Shown here piece after piece: positions 23,415 to 32,326 of a stretch of 34,893 nt of DNA. How positions within the stretch are numbered: position 1 is the stretch's first letter; every line of letters begins with the position of its first letter. The notes under the pieces are model-generated. The model searched no databases and was not told the DNA's origin. It was given only the letters and a program-made list of their open reading frames with translations. Both the position numbers and the translations under genes were made by a program. The stretch is from Vitreoscilla sp. (lineage in GTDB: Bacteria; Pseudomonadota; Gammaproteobacteria; Burkholderiales; Burkholderiaceae_C): the NCBI GenBank assembly GCA_018780145.1, contig JADMKA010000188.1, forward strand, positions 1 through 34,893. Reading direction: 5' to 3'.

Positions 23415-25148
23415 TCAACGGAACGGGAAGTAGACCGGGATCGCCAGCAAGGCCACGGCCAGAAAGGCCACGGCCACCGGCAGGCCGGTACGCACGAAAT
23501 CGCCGAAGGTGTAGCGCCCTGGCGCCATGATCATCAGGTTGGTCTGATAACCATAGGGTGTGATGAAGCTGCAGCTGGCGCCGTAGAGTACCGCCATGAT
23601 GAAGGGCATGGCCGACAGGCCCAGCTGCTCTGCCACGCCGAGAGCCACCGGGAAGGCCAGCGCGGCGGCGGCGTTGTTGCTCATCAGCTCGGTCAGGATC
23701 CAGGTCACCAGCAGCAGCATGGCCAGCGCGCCGTAGGGGCCGAACTGTTCGGCGCCGCTCAACAGGCCGCCTGCCATCAGCTTGGCCACGCCGGTGTTGA
23801 TCATCACCTCCGAGATGACCAGCGACGACGCGATGATCATGATCAGTTCCCACGGCACGTTGCGCCGCAGGTCGGCGACCTTGGCGAGGCCAGAGAACAG
23901 GAACAGGGCCAGCAGCAGCAACATGCCCTTGAGGAAATCGAACACGCCGAACGCCGACAGGCCGATCACGGCGATGAAGCCGATCATCGAGAGCCAGCCC
24001 TTGCGAGGGTTTACAAACTTTTGCACCTCGCGTCGCCGCACGATGACGAAGTTGCGACCCAGGTTGTTGCGCTTGTCGAAGTCCTGGCCAACGGCCAGCA
24101 CCAAGGCATCGCCGACCTCGAGCCGCGTGTTGCCGATCGAGCCACCCAGACGCTCGCTGCCCCGGCGAACGGCGATCACCGCGGCGTCGAAGTTGGAGCG
24201 GAAGTCCACCTCGCGGATGGTCCGGCGGGCCAACATCGAGCCGGCCGCGACCACGACCTCGATCAGGTTGTCCAGTGGCAGGTCGTCGTGGTGGCCGTGG
24301 GTCTTCAGGCCGTTGAACTGCGCGAGCAGGTCGACCCGGGTGACGTCGCCGGTGAACACCAGCAGATCACCGGCCTGGATGAAGCGGTCGGGGTCGACCG
24401 GAGCGATCAGGTGCTCGCTGCGCACGATCTCGGTCAGGAACAGATGACCCAGGTTGCGCAGGCCGGCCTCCTCGACGGTCTTGCCGATCAGCGGAGAACC
24501 GGCGAGCACCTCGGCCTCGAGAAAATAGTCGCTCGGCGTGTCCTCGGCAGGGGGCTGTGCCTTGAGCAGGCGCGGGTAGAGCACGACCATCACCGCACCA
24601 CACGCCACGACGATCAGGATGCCGACCGGGAACAGATCGAACAATTTCAGTTCAGGCAGCTGGCGGCCCACCATCAGGCTGTTGACCAGCAGGTTGGTGC
24701 TGGTGCCCACGAGGGTCAGGATGCCGCCCAGCGAAGCAGCGAAGCACATCGGCATCAGCAAGCGTGACGCGCTGTGCTCCCGGTTGCCCTTCAGCGGGCC
24801 CAGCAAGGATGCGACGACCGCCGTGTTGTTCAGGAACGCTGAGTACAGCGCGGTCGCACCGTACAACTTGACCAACGCCCAACGGTAGGGCCCGCGCACC
24901 AAGCCGTTGGCCAGCAGCTCCAGCATGCGCGACTTGTCCAGCACGATGGTCAGCAGCAGCAGCACGACCACCGTGACCAGCCCGTTGTTGGTGAACTGCT
25001 TCAGCGCGTTGGGCAGGCTGATGTAGTCCAGCATCACGTACAGGAGGGCCACGATGGCGAACAGCACGCCAGGTGACTTCTTGTCTCTCACAAGTTCCAC
25101 GATCAGCCAGGTCAGGCTGACGAAGACGATGATCTGGGCAATGGTCAT
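23415..25148 (-). CDS. SLC13/DASS-family permease with two TrkA-C domains, probable sulfate transporter
   Basis: 577 residues of inner-membrane protein. Hydrophobic segments cover about residues 1-195 and 395-577; between them is a soluble part with two RCK_C/TrkA_C-like units (LEAEVLAGSPLIGKTVEEAGLRN... and LIEVVVAAGSMLARRTIREVDFRS...LEVGDALVLAVG). The two family Asn-rich motifs are SAFLNNTAVVASLL and ELMSNNAAAALAFP, with LTLVGTSTNLLVNSLM. This is the layout of SAC1-like sulfate transporters. It lies 62 bases downstream of cysNC on the same strand, and ATG 25148 has GGAG seven bases upstream, so sulfate uptake for CysDN is the likely job. Other anions remain possible. Confidence 0.85.
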   Translation of the reverse strand: MTIAQIIVFVSLTWLIVELVRDKKSPGVLFAIVALLYVMLDYISLPNALKQFTNNGLVTVVVLLLLTIVLDKSRMLELLANGLVRGPYRWALVKLYGATALYSAFLNNTAVVASLLGPLKGNREHSASRLLMPMCFAASLGGILTLVGTSTNLLVNSLMVGRQLPELKLFDLFPVGILIVVACGAVMVVLYPRLLKAQPPAEDTPSDYFLEAEVLAGSPLIGKTVEEAGLRNLGHLFLTEIVRSEHLIAPVDPDRFIQAGDLLVFTGDVTRVDLLAQFNGLKTHGHHDDLPLDNLIEVVVAAGSMLARRTIREVDFRSNFDAAVIAVRRGSERLGGSIGNTRLEVGDALVLAVGQDFDKRNNLGRNFVIVRRREVQKFVNPRKGWLSMIGFIAVIGLSAFGVFDFLKGMLLLLALFLFSGLAKVADLRRNVPWELIMIIASSLVISEVMINTGVAKLMAGGLLSGAEQFGPYGALAMLLLVTWILTELMSNNAAAALAFPVALGVAEQLGLSAMPFIMAVLYGASCSFITPYGYQTNLMIMAPGRYTFGDFVRTGLPVAVAFLAVALLAIPVYFPFR

Positions 25149-25210
25149 GGCAAGGCTCCGCCCACCGTGCGCCTGTCAGGGCGCACCATGGGTTCCGGGA
25201 CGCAGAAGGA

Positions 25211-27115
25211 TCAGTCGATCAGGCCCAGCTGCTTCATCCGCGAGATCACCGCGTCGGCGGCCTGCTCGGGGTTCAGCAGCGTGGTGTCGACGCGCAGTTC
25301 CGGCGCCTCCGGGGCCTCGTACGGGCTGGTGATGCCGGTGAAGTTGGCGATCTCGCCGCGGCGGGCCTTCTTGTACAGACCCTTGACGTCGCGGTCTTCG
25401 GCCACGTTCAGCGGCGTGTCGACGTGCACCTCGATGAACTCGCCCGCACCCAGCAGGCTGCGTGCCATCGCTCGCTCCGAGCGGAACGGCGAGATGAAGG
25501 CGGTGATCACGATCAGGCCGGCATCGACCATCAGGCGCGAGACCTCGGCCACGCGGCGGATGTTCTCCACCCGGTCGGCCTCGGTGAAGCCCAGGTCCTT
25601 GTTCAGGCCATGGCGGATGTTGTCGCCGTCCAGCAGGTAGGTGTGGCGGCCCATCGCGTGGAGCTTCTTCTCGACCAGGTTGGCGATGGTCGACTTGCCG
25701 GCACCCGACAGGCCGGTGAACCACAGCACGCCAGGGCGCTGACCCTTGGCGGTGGCGCGGGCGGCCTTGTCCACGTCCACATGCTGCATGTGGATGTTGT
25801 GCGAGCGGCGCAGCGCGAAGTGCAACATGCCCGCGCCAACCGTGTTGTTGGTCAGCCGGTTGATCAGGATGAAGCCGCCGGTGTCGCGGTTGACCGTGTA
25901 CGGGTCGAAGGCGATCGGGCGGTCCAGCGCCAGGTTGACGACGCCGATTTCATTGAGGCCCAGCTGCTTGGCGGCCAGGTGCTCCATGGTGTTGACGTTG
26001 ACCTTGTACTTCGGCTCGGTGATCGAGGCGGTCACGGTCTGGGTGCCGATCTTCATCAGGAACGAGCGGCCCGGCATCATCGGCTCGTCGTGCATCCAGA
26101 CGAGCGCGGCTTCGAACTGGTCGGCCACTTCGGCCGGCGAGTCGACGCCCGAAATCACGTCGCCGCGCGAGATGTCGATCTCGTCTTCCAGCGTCAGGGT
26201 CACCGACTGGCCGGCCACCGCCAGCGGCAGGTCGCCATTGAGCGTGACGATGCGCGCCACCTTGCTCTCGCGGCCCGACGGCTGGGCGCGGATCTTGTCG
26301 CCCGGCTTGACCATGCCGGCGGTGATCACGCCGCAGAAGCCGCGGAAGTCGAGGTTCGGGCGGTTGACCCACTGCACCGGCAGGCGGAAGGCTTCCTTCT
26401 GCAGGCGTTCTTCGTCGACTTCGCAGGTTTCCAGGAAGCCCATCAGCGTGGGGCCGTGGTACCAGGGCGTCTTCTCGCTGGCCACCAGCATGTTGTCGCC
26501 CTTCAGGCCGGACAACGGGATGCTGGTGACGTCGTTCAGGCCGATCTGCTTGGCGAACTCGCGGTACTCCTCGTTGATCTGGTCGAAGACCTTCTGCGAG
26601 TAGTCGACCAGGTCCATCTTGTTGATGGCCAGCACGACCTTGCGCACGCCGATCAGGCTCACGAGATAGCTGTGGCGGCGGGTTTGCGTGAGCACGCCCT
26701 TGCGCGCGTCGATCAGCACCACCGCCACGTCGGCGGTCGAGGCGCCGGTGATCATGTTGCGGGTGTACTGCTCGTGGCCCGGGGTGTCGGCGACGATGAA
26801 CTTGCGGCGATCGGTCGAGAAGAAGCGGTAGGCCACGTCGATCGTGATGCCCTGCTCGCGCTCGGCGGCCAGGCCGTCGACGAGCAGCGCGAAGTCGATG
26901 TCACCGCCCTGGGTGCCCCACTTCTTGGAGTCGTTCTCGATGGCGGCGAGCTGGTCCTCGAAGAGCATCTTCGATTCATACAGCAGGCGGCCAATGACGG
27001 TGGACTTGCCGTCGTCGACCGAGCCGCAGGTGATGAAGCGCAGCAGGCTCTTCTTCTCGTGCTGCTTCAGGTACTTTTCGATGTCGGTGGAGATCAGGTC
27101 CGATTGGTGGGCCAT
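25211..27115 (-). CDS. cysNC: bifunctional sulfate adenylyltransferase subunit 1 / adenylylsulfate kinase (CysN-CysC)
   Basis: 634 residues in two enzymes. Residues 1 to about 440 are CysN, the GTPase subunit of ATP sulfurylase, with G1 GSVDDGKST (31-39), DTPGHEQYT (110-118) and NKMD (165-168). Residues about 460-634 are APS kinase with Walker [10 protein letters not shown] (468-476), [12 protein letters not shown], and FISPFRSER with the serine usually phosphorylated near residue 542. The pair turns sulfate to APS and then PAPS. AAGGA six bases before the ATG is a good ribosome binding site. It lies 116 bases after cysD. The fusion is the NodQ-like arrangement. PAPS is needed by sulfotransferases and some reductases; the permease, cysD and cysQ are all neighbours. 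Confidence 0.96.
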   Translation of the reverse strand: MAHQSDLISTDIEKYLKQHEKKSLLRFITCGSVDDGKSTVIGRLLYESKMLFEDQLAAIENDSKKWGTQGGDIDFALLVDGLAAEREQGITIDVAYRFFSTDRRKFIVADTPGHEQYTRNMITGASTADVAVVLIDARKGVLTQTRRHSYLVSLIGVRKVVLAINKMDLVDYSQKVFDQINEEYREFAKQIGLNDVTSIPLSGLKGDNMLVASEKTPWYHGPTLMGFLETCEVDEERLQKEAFRLPVQWVNRPNLDFRGFCGVITAGMVKPGDKIRAQPSGRESKVARIVTLNGDLPLAVAGQSVTLTLEDEIDISRGDVISGVDSPAEVADQFEAALVWMHDEPMMPGRSFLMKIGTQTVTASITEPKYKVNVNTMEHLAAKQLGLNEIGVVNLALDRPIAFDPYTVNRDTGGFILINRLTNNTVGAGMLHFALRRSHNIHMQHVDVDKAARATAKGQRPGVLWFTGLSGAGKSTIANLVEKKLHAMGRHTYLLDGDNIRHGLNKDLGFTEADRVENIRRVAEVSRLMVDAGLIVITAFISPFRSERAMARSLLGAGEFIEVHVDTPLNVAEDRDVKGLYKKARRGEIANFTGITSPYEAPEAPELRVDTTLLNPEQAADAVISRMKQLGLID

Positions 27116-27160
27116 GACAGTTCCTTAAATGTGCGGTGTGTCTTCAACCAAGTGGCGTGC

Positions 27161-27206
27161 GCGGATCCGGCTCCGCCGGTCCGCTGCGCGAGCCCCCTCG
27201 GGGGGC
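27161..27206. repeat. double palindrome between cysD and cysNC
   Basis: There are two adjacent hairpins. GCGGATCCGGC-TCC-GCCGGTCCGC (27161-27184) has one unpaired base, and GCCCCC-TCG-GGGGGC (27192-27206) is perfect, flanked by CGCT (27182-27185) and AGCG (27207-27210). This style of C-run/G-run palindrome is, as I recall, a common intergenic repeat in Burkholderiales genomes. It could also stabilise or attenuate the cysD-cysNC message. A second copy is not seen in the window. Confidence 0.5.
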
Positions 27207-27231
27207 AGCGACCGGCAGGGAGCGTGGGGGC

Positions 27232-29121
27232 CTAGAAATACCCTTCTTGTTTCTTCTTCTCCATCGAGGCCGCAGCGTCGTGGTCGATCATGCGGCCCTG
27301 GCGCTCGGAGGTCTTGGTCAGCAGCATCTCCTGGATGATCGAGGGCAGCGTATCGGCCTCGGACTCGACAGCGCCCGACAGCGGGTAGCAGCCCAGGGTG
27401 CGGAAGCGCACGCTCTTCATCATCGGCACCTCGCCATCGCGCAGCGGCATGCGGTCGTCGTCGACCATGATCAGCGTGCCGTCACGGTCCACCACCGGGC
27501 GCTTGGCCGCGAAGTACAGCGGCACGATGGGCACGTTCTCCAGGTAGATGTACTGCCAGATGTCGAGCTCGGTCCAGTTCGAGATCGGGAAGCAACGGAT
27601 CGACTCGCCCTTCTGCTTGCGGCCGTTGTACAGGCGCCAGAGCTCGGGGCGCTGGTTCTTCGGGTCCCAGCGGTGCTGGGCCGAGCGGAACGAGAAGATG
27701 CGCTCCTTGGCGCGACTCTTTTCCTCGTCGCGGCGTGCACCGCCGAAGGCGACGTCGAAGTTGTACTTGTCCAGCGCCTGCTTCAAGCCCTGCGTCTTCC
27801 ACATGTCGGTGTGGATCTGCGAGCCGTGGGTGAAAGGGTTGATGCCCAGTTCCATCGCCTCGGGGTTGTGGTGGACCAGCAGATCCATGCCCAGTTCCTT
27901 GGCCATGCGGTCGCGCATCTCGTACATCGCGCGGAACTTCCAGGTGGTGTCCACGTGCAGCAGCGGGAAGGGCGGCGGCGAGGGAAAGAAAGCCTTCTTG
28001 GCCAGGTGCAGCATGACAGCCGAGTCCTTGCCGATCGAGTACAGCATGACGGGGTTGTCGGCTTCGGCGACGACCTCGCGCATGATGTGAATGCTCTCGG
28101 CCTCCAGGCGCTGCAGGTGGGTCAGGTTCATGGGTGTGGCGTCCGTTGAATCAGGCGGATGGGAGTGAAAGGGGGCCGAGCGTTCGGCGGTCGGCGCGAT
28201 GATCGCAGCCGCTGCGGGTTTCTCCGCTGTCGGCTCGGGGGAAAGCGTGATGGATGTGGGCGGCGGCGCAATTTCCGCGCCAGGCGCTGGGGTGAACTCG
28301 TCGAGCGATCTGGCCACGGCGTCGTTCTGCAGCGTTTCTGCCGGCCTTCTCGCTCGGGGTGCCACCGGGCACGGCAGCAGTTGCAGATCCGTCTGGCCGA
28401 CCAGCCAGTGTTGAACAGCCGGTACCCGCCGGAAATCCGGCCCATGCAGGAAGACCCGCCAGGGCCCGGGCGCACTGCGCAGCAGCCGTTGCAGGAAGTC
28501 GAGATGGCTGTCGGCGGTCGCCAGCGAAGGCACCGGCAGCCAGGCCAGGCTGCCCCGTGGGCTCGAGGCGACCAGCAACCCGCCCGGCGAAGGCACGCCC
28601 GGATGCGACAGGCTGCCCGCCCAGGCGACGTGGCTGCCGCCATCGCGTGCTGCTTGCACGGCCGGCGCCCAGTGCTCTGCCACCCAGGCGGCTGCAGCGG
28701 GCGCCGTCTGCCCGCGCAGCGGCGCCAGGGCCAGCCCCCACCGTTCCAGCAGGCGCGAGATGGCACGGGGTTCCAAGAGCACGCCGAAGTGCCGCTGCGC
28801 CAGTTGGCGCAAGGCATCGCCGGTCCACCAGGGGTCGGTGAGGCCCCAGCGCTCCGGCGGCCCGGCCAGGGCGGCCTGGCGCAGGGCTTGCTCCTGTTCG
28901 GGCGTCAGCACCCGCCCACCGCCCCGCGGCCGGCCCCGGGGCGCTACGTCGATCGCCGCCCAGCCGCCCGCCTCGAAGGCTTGCGCGGACCGGATGATCG
29001 TCGGGACGCTCAGACCGGTTGCCTCCCTGATCTGCGTCAGGCTCAGCCCGTCGATGCGCAGCTGAACCGCCCGCCGACGGCGGGCATTCAGCGCAGCGAT
29101 ATCGAGGGAAGAGCGAGTCAC
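27232..29121 (-). CDS. cysD: CysD (sulfate adenylyltransferase subunit 2) in frame with an N-terminal transposase-derived domain
   Basis: Residues 331-629 of this 629-residue frame are a complete Cys[45 protein letters not shown] with the PP-motif SIGKDS at 362-367, [16 protein letters not shown], and [21 protein letters not shown]. With CysN it makes APS. A normal CysD start is ATG 28131 (299 residues). Upstream of it the frame stays open for 330 more codons to GTG 29121, with no stop, encoding helix-turn-helix and degenerate transposase sequence and a Pro/Ala-rich linker. Either one fusion protein is made, or CysD is also initiated internally at 28131, where only a weak GGA lies upstream. 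The gene is first in the cysD-cysNC-permease operon and divergent from cysQ. Confidence 0.9.
   Translation of the reverse strand: MTRSSLDIAALNARRRRAVQLRIDGLSLTQIREATGLSVPTIIRSAQAFEAGGWAAIDVAPRGRPRGGGRVLTPEQEQALRQAALAGPPERWGLTDPWWTGDALRQLAQRHFGVLLEPRAISRLLERWGLALAPLRGQTAPAAAAWVAEHWAPAVQAARDGGSHVAWAGSLSHPGVPSPGGLLVASSPRGSLAWLPVPSLATADSHLDFLQRLLRSAPGPWRVFLHGPDFRRVPAVQHWLVGQTDLQLLPCPVAPRARRPAETLQNDAVARSLDEFTPAPGAEIAPPPTSITLSPEPTAEKPAAAAIIAPTAERSAPFHSHPPDSTDATPMNLTHLQRLEAESIHIMREVVAEADNPVMLYSIGKDSAVMLHLAKKAFFPSPPPFPLLHVDTTWKFRAMYEMRDRMAKELGMDLLVHHNPEAMELGINPFTHGSQIHTDMWKTQGLKQALDKYNFDVAFGGARRDEEKSRAKERIFSFRSAQHRWDPKNQRPELWRLYNGRKQKGESIRCFPISNWTELDIWQYIYLENVPIVPLYFAAKRPVVDRDGTLIMVDDDRMPLRDGEVPMMKSVRFRTLGCYPLSGAVESEADTLPSIIQEMLLTKTSERQGRMIDHDAAASMEKKKQEGYF
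28132..29121 (-). other. IS630-like, apparently domesticated transposase domain fused to CysD
   Basis: This marks the 330-residue N-terminal part of the cysD frame. Residues 11-60 hold a homeodomain-like HTH ([41 protein letters not shown]). Residues 61-69 are a PRGRPRGGG hook. Residues 72-132 hold a second winged HTH of the IS630 kind ([33 protein letters not shown]). Residues about 160-262 follow the IS630 DDE domain outline, but the usual aspartates are replaced (HVAWAGS, VFLHGPD, RARRPAE). No terminal inverted repeats were seen. Residues 274-330 are a Pro/Ala-rich linker. DNA binding is plausible and transposition is not. Start GTG 29121 lies in a symmetric context with cysQ. Confidence 0.7.
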
Positions 29122-29207
29122 AAATCACGGTCAGAAAATGTTTTAGGGGGTTTGATTGTGGCACGGTGCGGGCACAATGGCGTATCCCTCATATCGAAAT
29201 GTGATTT
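29122..29207. promoter_or_regulatory. divergent cysD/cysQ control region with inverted repeat at both starts
   Basis: AAATCAC (29122-29128) abuts the GTG start on the - strand, and GTGATTT (29201-29207) abuts the cysQ ATG on the + strand. Read outward, each strand shows GTGATTT directly followed by the start codon and GAC (GTGATTTGTGAC and GTGATTTATGAC). Between them lie TTGATT (29152-29157) and CACAAT (29173-29178), a possible + strand promoter with a short 15-nt spacer. No Shine-Dalgarno sequence precedes either start. An operator reaching both initiation sites, or short-leader transcripts, would fit. Confidence 0.5.
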
Positions 29208-29987
<780 letters not shown>

Positions 29988-30004
29988 GCTTCCGCGCCGC
30001 GACC

Positions 30005-32062
30005 GTGGTCGCCACGCCCCTGTCTGATCCGCTGGCCGGGTGCACCGGCGCGGTCTTGCATGGGCCCGGCGTGGCAGCGGTGGCCACGCTGCCGGCCTTG
30101 CTGCCGGGGTTGCGCCTGCTGCGCCCGCGCGATGCCGCCGATTCGCCAGCCGATGTGGTGCTGGCCTGGGGCCGCAAGCCCAGCGCGCAACGCGCCGAGG
30201 CCTGGGCCCGCTCGCAGGGCCTGCCGATGCGGTGGCTGGAAGATGGGTTCCTGCGTTCGGTGGGCCTGGGGCCGGACGAGCCGCCGTTGTCCATCGTCGT
30301 CGACGACCAGGGCATCTACTACGACGCCTCGGCGCCGTCGCGCCTGGAGAGCCTGGTGGTGGCCGGGGTGGACGCCGCCGGCCAGGGCCGCGCCGACGCC
30401 CTGGTGGGCCGCTGGCGTTCGGCGCGTGCTTCCAAGTACAACCAGGCGCGCGAAACGCCGGGGCTGGTACACGACGGCGATGTGCTGGTGGTGGACCAGA
30501 CCTTTGGCGACGCCTCGATCGCCTTTGGCGCTGCCAGCCCGGCCAGCTTCACCCGCATGCTGGAAGCCGCGCTGGACGAGCACCCCGGTGCCCGTATCCT
30601 GCTCAAGGTTCACCCGGACGTGCTGGCCGGGCGCAAGCGCGGCCACTTCGCCGCGCTGCCACCCGGCGCCGCGGCGCGGGTGCTCATGGTGGCCAGCCCG
30701 GCCCACCCGCCCGGGCTGCTGGAGCGTGCAGCGGCCGTCTACACCGTGACCTCCCAGATGGGCTTCGAGGCCTTGTTGTGGGGCCGGCCGGTGCGCTGCT
30801 TCGGCATGCCCTTCTACGCCGGCTGGGGGCTGAGCCAGGACGAGCTGGCCGCACCGGCGCGCCGGGTGGCGTCGACGCTGACCAGCCTGGTCCACGCCGC
30901 GTTGATCGGCTATCCGCGCTACATCGACCCAGAGGCCCGCGTACGCTGCGAGGTCGAGCAATTGCTCGATTGGGTCGGCCTGCAGCGGCGCCAGCGCGAG
31001 CGGTTTCCGGCGCGCATGGTGGCGGTCGGCTTCTCGCGCTGGAAGCGGCCCATTGCCCGGGCCTTCTTCGCCGGCAGCGAGCTGCGGTTCCAGGGGCCGC
31101 GCCAACCCGTGCCAGACGGCGCCGGCCTGGTGCTGTGGGGGCGCCGGCCGGTGCCTGCGGGTGCACAGGGCCTGGCCGCCGAGCGCCTGGTGCGCCTGGA
31201 GGACGGCTTTCTGCGTTCGGTCGGCCTCGGTGCCGATCTGGTGCGGCCCCTGTCCTGGGTGATGGAGCGGCGCGGCATGTACTACGACGCGACGGGCCCG
31301 TCCGATCTGGAGGTGCTGTTGTCAGTGGCCGACTTCTCCGAGGCCGACCTGATGCGCGCCCGGGCCTTGCGCGAAAGGATCCTGGCGCTCGGCCTGACCA
31401 AGTACAACGTCGGCCACCAGGCTTGGCGCCGTCCGGAGACGACCCCCCATGTGGTGCTGGTGGTCGGGCAGGTCGAGGGCGATGCGTCCATCAAGCTCGG
31501 CGCGCCCGACATCCGCACGAACATGGGCTTACTGCGCGCTGTTCGTGCATGGCGCCCCGATTCGTACCTGGTCTACAAGCCGCACCCCGACGTGGTGGCC
31601 CAGCTCCGCGAGGCTGGGCAGGGGGAGGGCGGGGCCCTGCGCTGGTGCGACGAGATCGTCATCGATGCGCCCATGGATCAGGTTCTTCGGGATGTTGACG
31701 AAGTGCATGTACTCACTTCACTGGCGGGTTTCGAGGCGTTGCTGCGCAGCCGGCCGGTGGTGACATGGGGCCAGCCGTTCTATGCGGGTTGGGGGCTGAC
31801 GGATGACCGGGTCCCGCTGGCACGTCGGCAGCGGCGTTTGTCGCTCGACGAATTGGTGGCGGGTGTACTCTTGCACTATCCGACCTATGTCAGTCGGGTG
31901 ACTGGGCACTTCACCACGCCGGAAAGAGCCCTCACCGAGTTGCAGGCCTGGCGTCGCGAAGACGCCACCGGCCCCACCGTCTCCCTGGCGCGTCGCACCT
32001 GGCGCTGGGCGTTGCGATGGGGCGTCCAGCTGCGGCGTCGGCTCACCGGAGAGGCCGCCTGA
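30005..32062 (+). CDS. kpsC: KpsC-type capsular polysaccharide Kdo transferase, two-domain
   Basis: 685 residues. KpsC builds, with KpsS, the beta-Kdo linker on which ABC-exported capsules are assembled at the inner membrane. Two homologous modules are visible. Near residues 76-89 is RWLEDGFLRSVGLG, followed by SIVVDDQGIYYDASAPSRLESL. Near residues 396-409 is VRLEDGFLRSVGLG, followed by SWVMERRGMYYDATGPSDLEVL. Each ends in a block like VTSQMGFEALLWGRPVRCFGMPFYAGWGLS (first) and LTSLAGFEALLRSRPVVTWGQPFYAGWGLT (second). GTG 30005 was chosen since the frame upstream overlaps cysQ; an ATG-led start is not available nearby. No kpsM or kpsT exporter is in the window. Confidence 0.92.
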   Translation: MVATPLSDPLAGCTGAVLHGPGVAAVATLPALLPGLRLLRPRDAADSPADVVLAWGRKPSAQRAEAWARSQGLPMRWLEDGFLRSVGLGPDEPPLSIVVDDQGIYYDASAPSRLESLVVAGVDAAGQGRADALVGRWRSARASKYNQARETPGLVHDGDVLVVDQTFGDASIAFGAASPASFTRMLEAALDEHPGARILLKVHPDVLAGRKRGHFAALPPGAAARVLMVASPAHPPGLLERAAAVYTVTSQMGFEALLWGRPVRCFGMPFYAGWGLSQDELAAPARRVASTLTSLVHAALIGYPRYIDPEARVRCEVEQLLDWVGLQRRQRERFPARMVAVGFSRWKRPIARAFFAGSELRFQGPRQPVPDGAGLVLWGRRPVPAGAQGLAAERLVRLEDGFLRSVGLGADLVRPLSWVMERRGMYYDATGPSDLEVLLSVADFSEADLMRARALRERILALGLTKYNVGHQAWRRPETTPHVVLVVGQVEGDASIKLGAPDIRTNMGLLRAVRAWRPDSYLVYKPHPDVVAQLREAGQGEGGALRWCDEIVIDAPMDQVLRDVDEVHVLTSLAGFEALLRSRPVVTWGQPFYAGWGLTDDRVPLARRQRRLSLDELVAGVLLHYPTYVSRVTGHFTTPERALTELQAWRREDATGPTVSLARRTWRWALRWGVQLRRRLTGEAA

Positions 32063-32072
32063 TTCGCCCAGA

Positions 32073-32089
32073 GAGACCACAATTGTCTC
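32073..32089. other. small hairpin after kpsC
   Basis: GAGAC-cacaatt-GTCTC has 5-bp arms and a 7-nt loop containing CAATTG, ten bases after the kpsC stop. There is no T-run. It is at best a weak attenuator or an operator-like site. Confidence 0.25.
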
Positions 32090-32189
32090 AAGGGTTAGCT
32101 CCAGGCGCCGATTCCATCAACAACCGTCAACTCCGGGGCAAGAGCCACCTATTCGTGGGATCGTTCACGGGAGGTACACCGCATAGAGT

Positions 32190-32225
32190 GTCACAGTGAC
32201 GCATCACACTGGAACGATGCGTCAC
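32190..32225. promoter_or_regulatory. overlapping inverted repeats upstream of kpsS
   Basis: GTGACGCATC (32196-32205) and GATGCGTCAC (32216-32225) are perfect 10-bp arms with a 10-nt spacer, so their centres lie two helical turns apart. The left arm also belongs to a second palindrome, GTCAC-A-GTGAC (32190-32200). A further TGTGAC occurs at 32292-32297. The cluster lies 101-137 bases before the kpsS start, in the 264-base gap after kpsC. It looks like a regulator-binding array or a stem-loop in the leader; the regulator is unknown. Confidence 0.55.
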
Positions 32226-32326
32226 AAGGCGGGAACGCAGGTTGCTTAGACAAGTGGCCTACCGCGGAGTCCCGAGGCTTGTTGCCAAGAGATGTGACAG
32301 GTTGCAAGTCAGAAATTACCAAACCC

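Noticed and set aside
23413-23418. Consensus -35 TTGACA on the - strand before the DUF1800 gene
   Set aside because: It overlaps the permease stop codon and no -10 hexamer lies at a suitable distance.
28132-29121. Recent insertion sequence interrupting cysD
   Set aside because: No terminal inverted repeats or target duplication were seen, catalytic residues are missing, CysD itself is complete, and the frame joins CysD without a stop. An old domesticated fusion explains it better.
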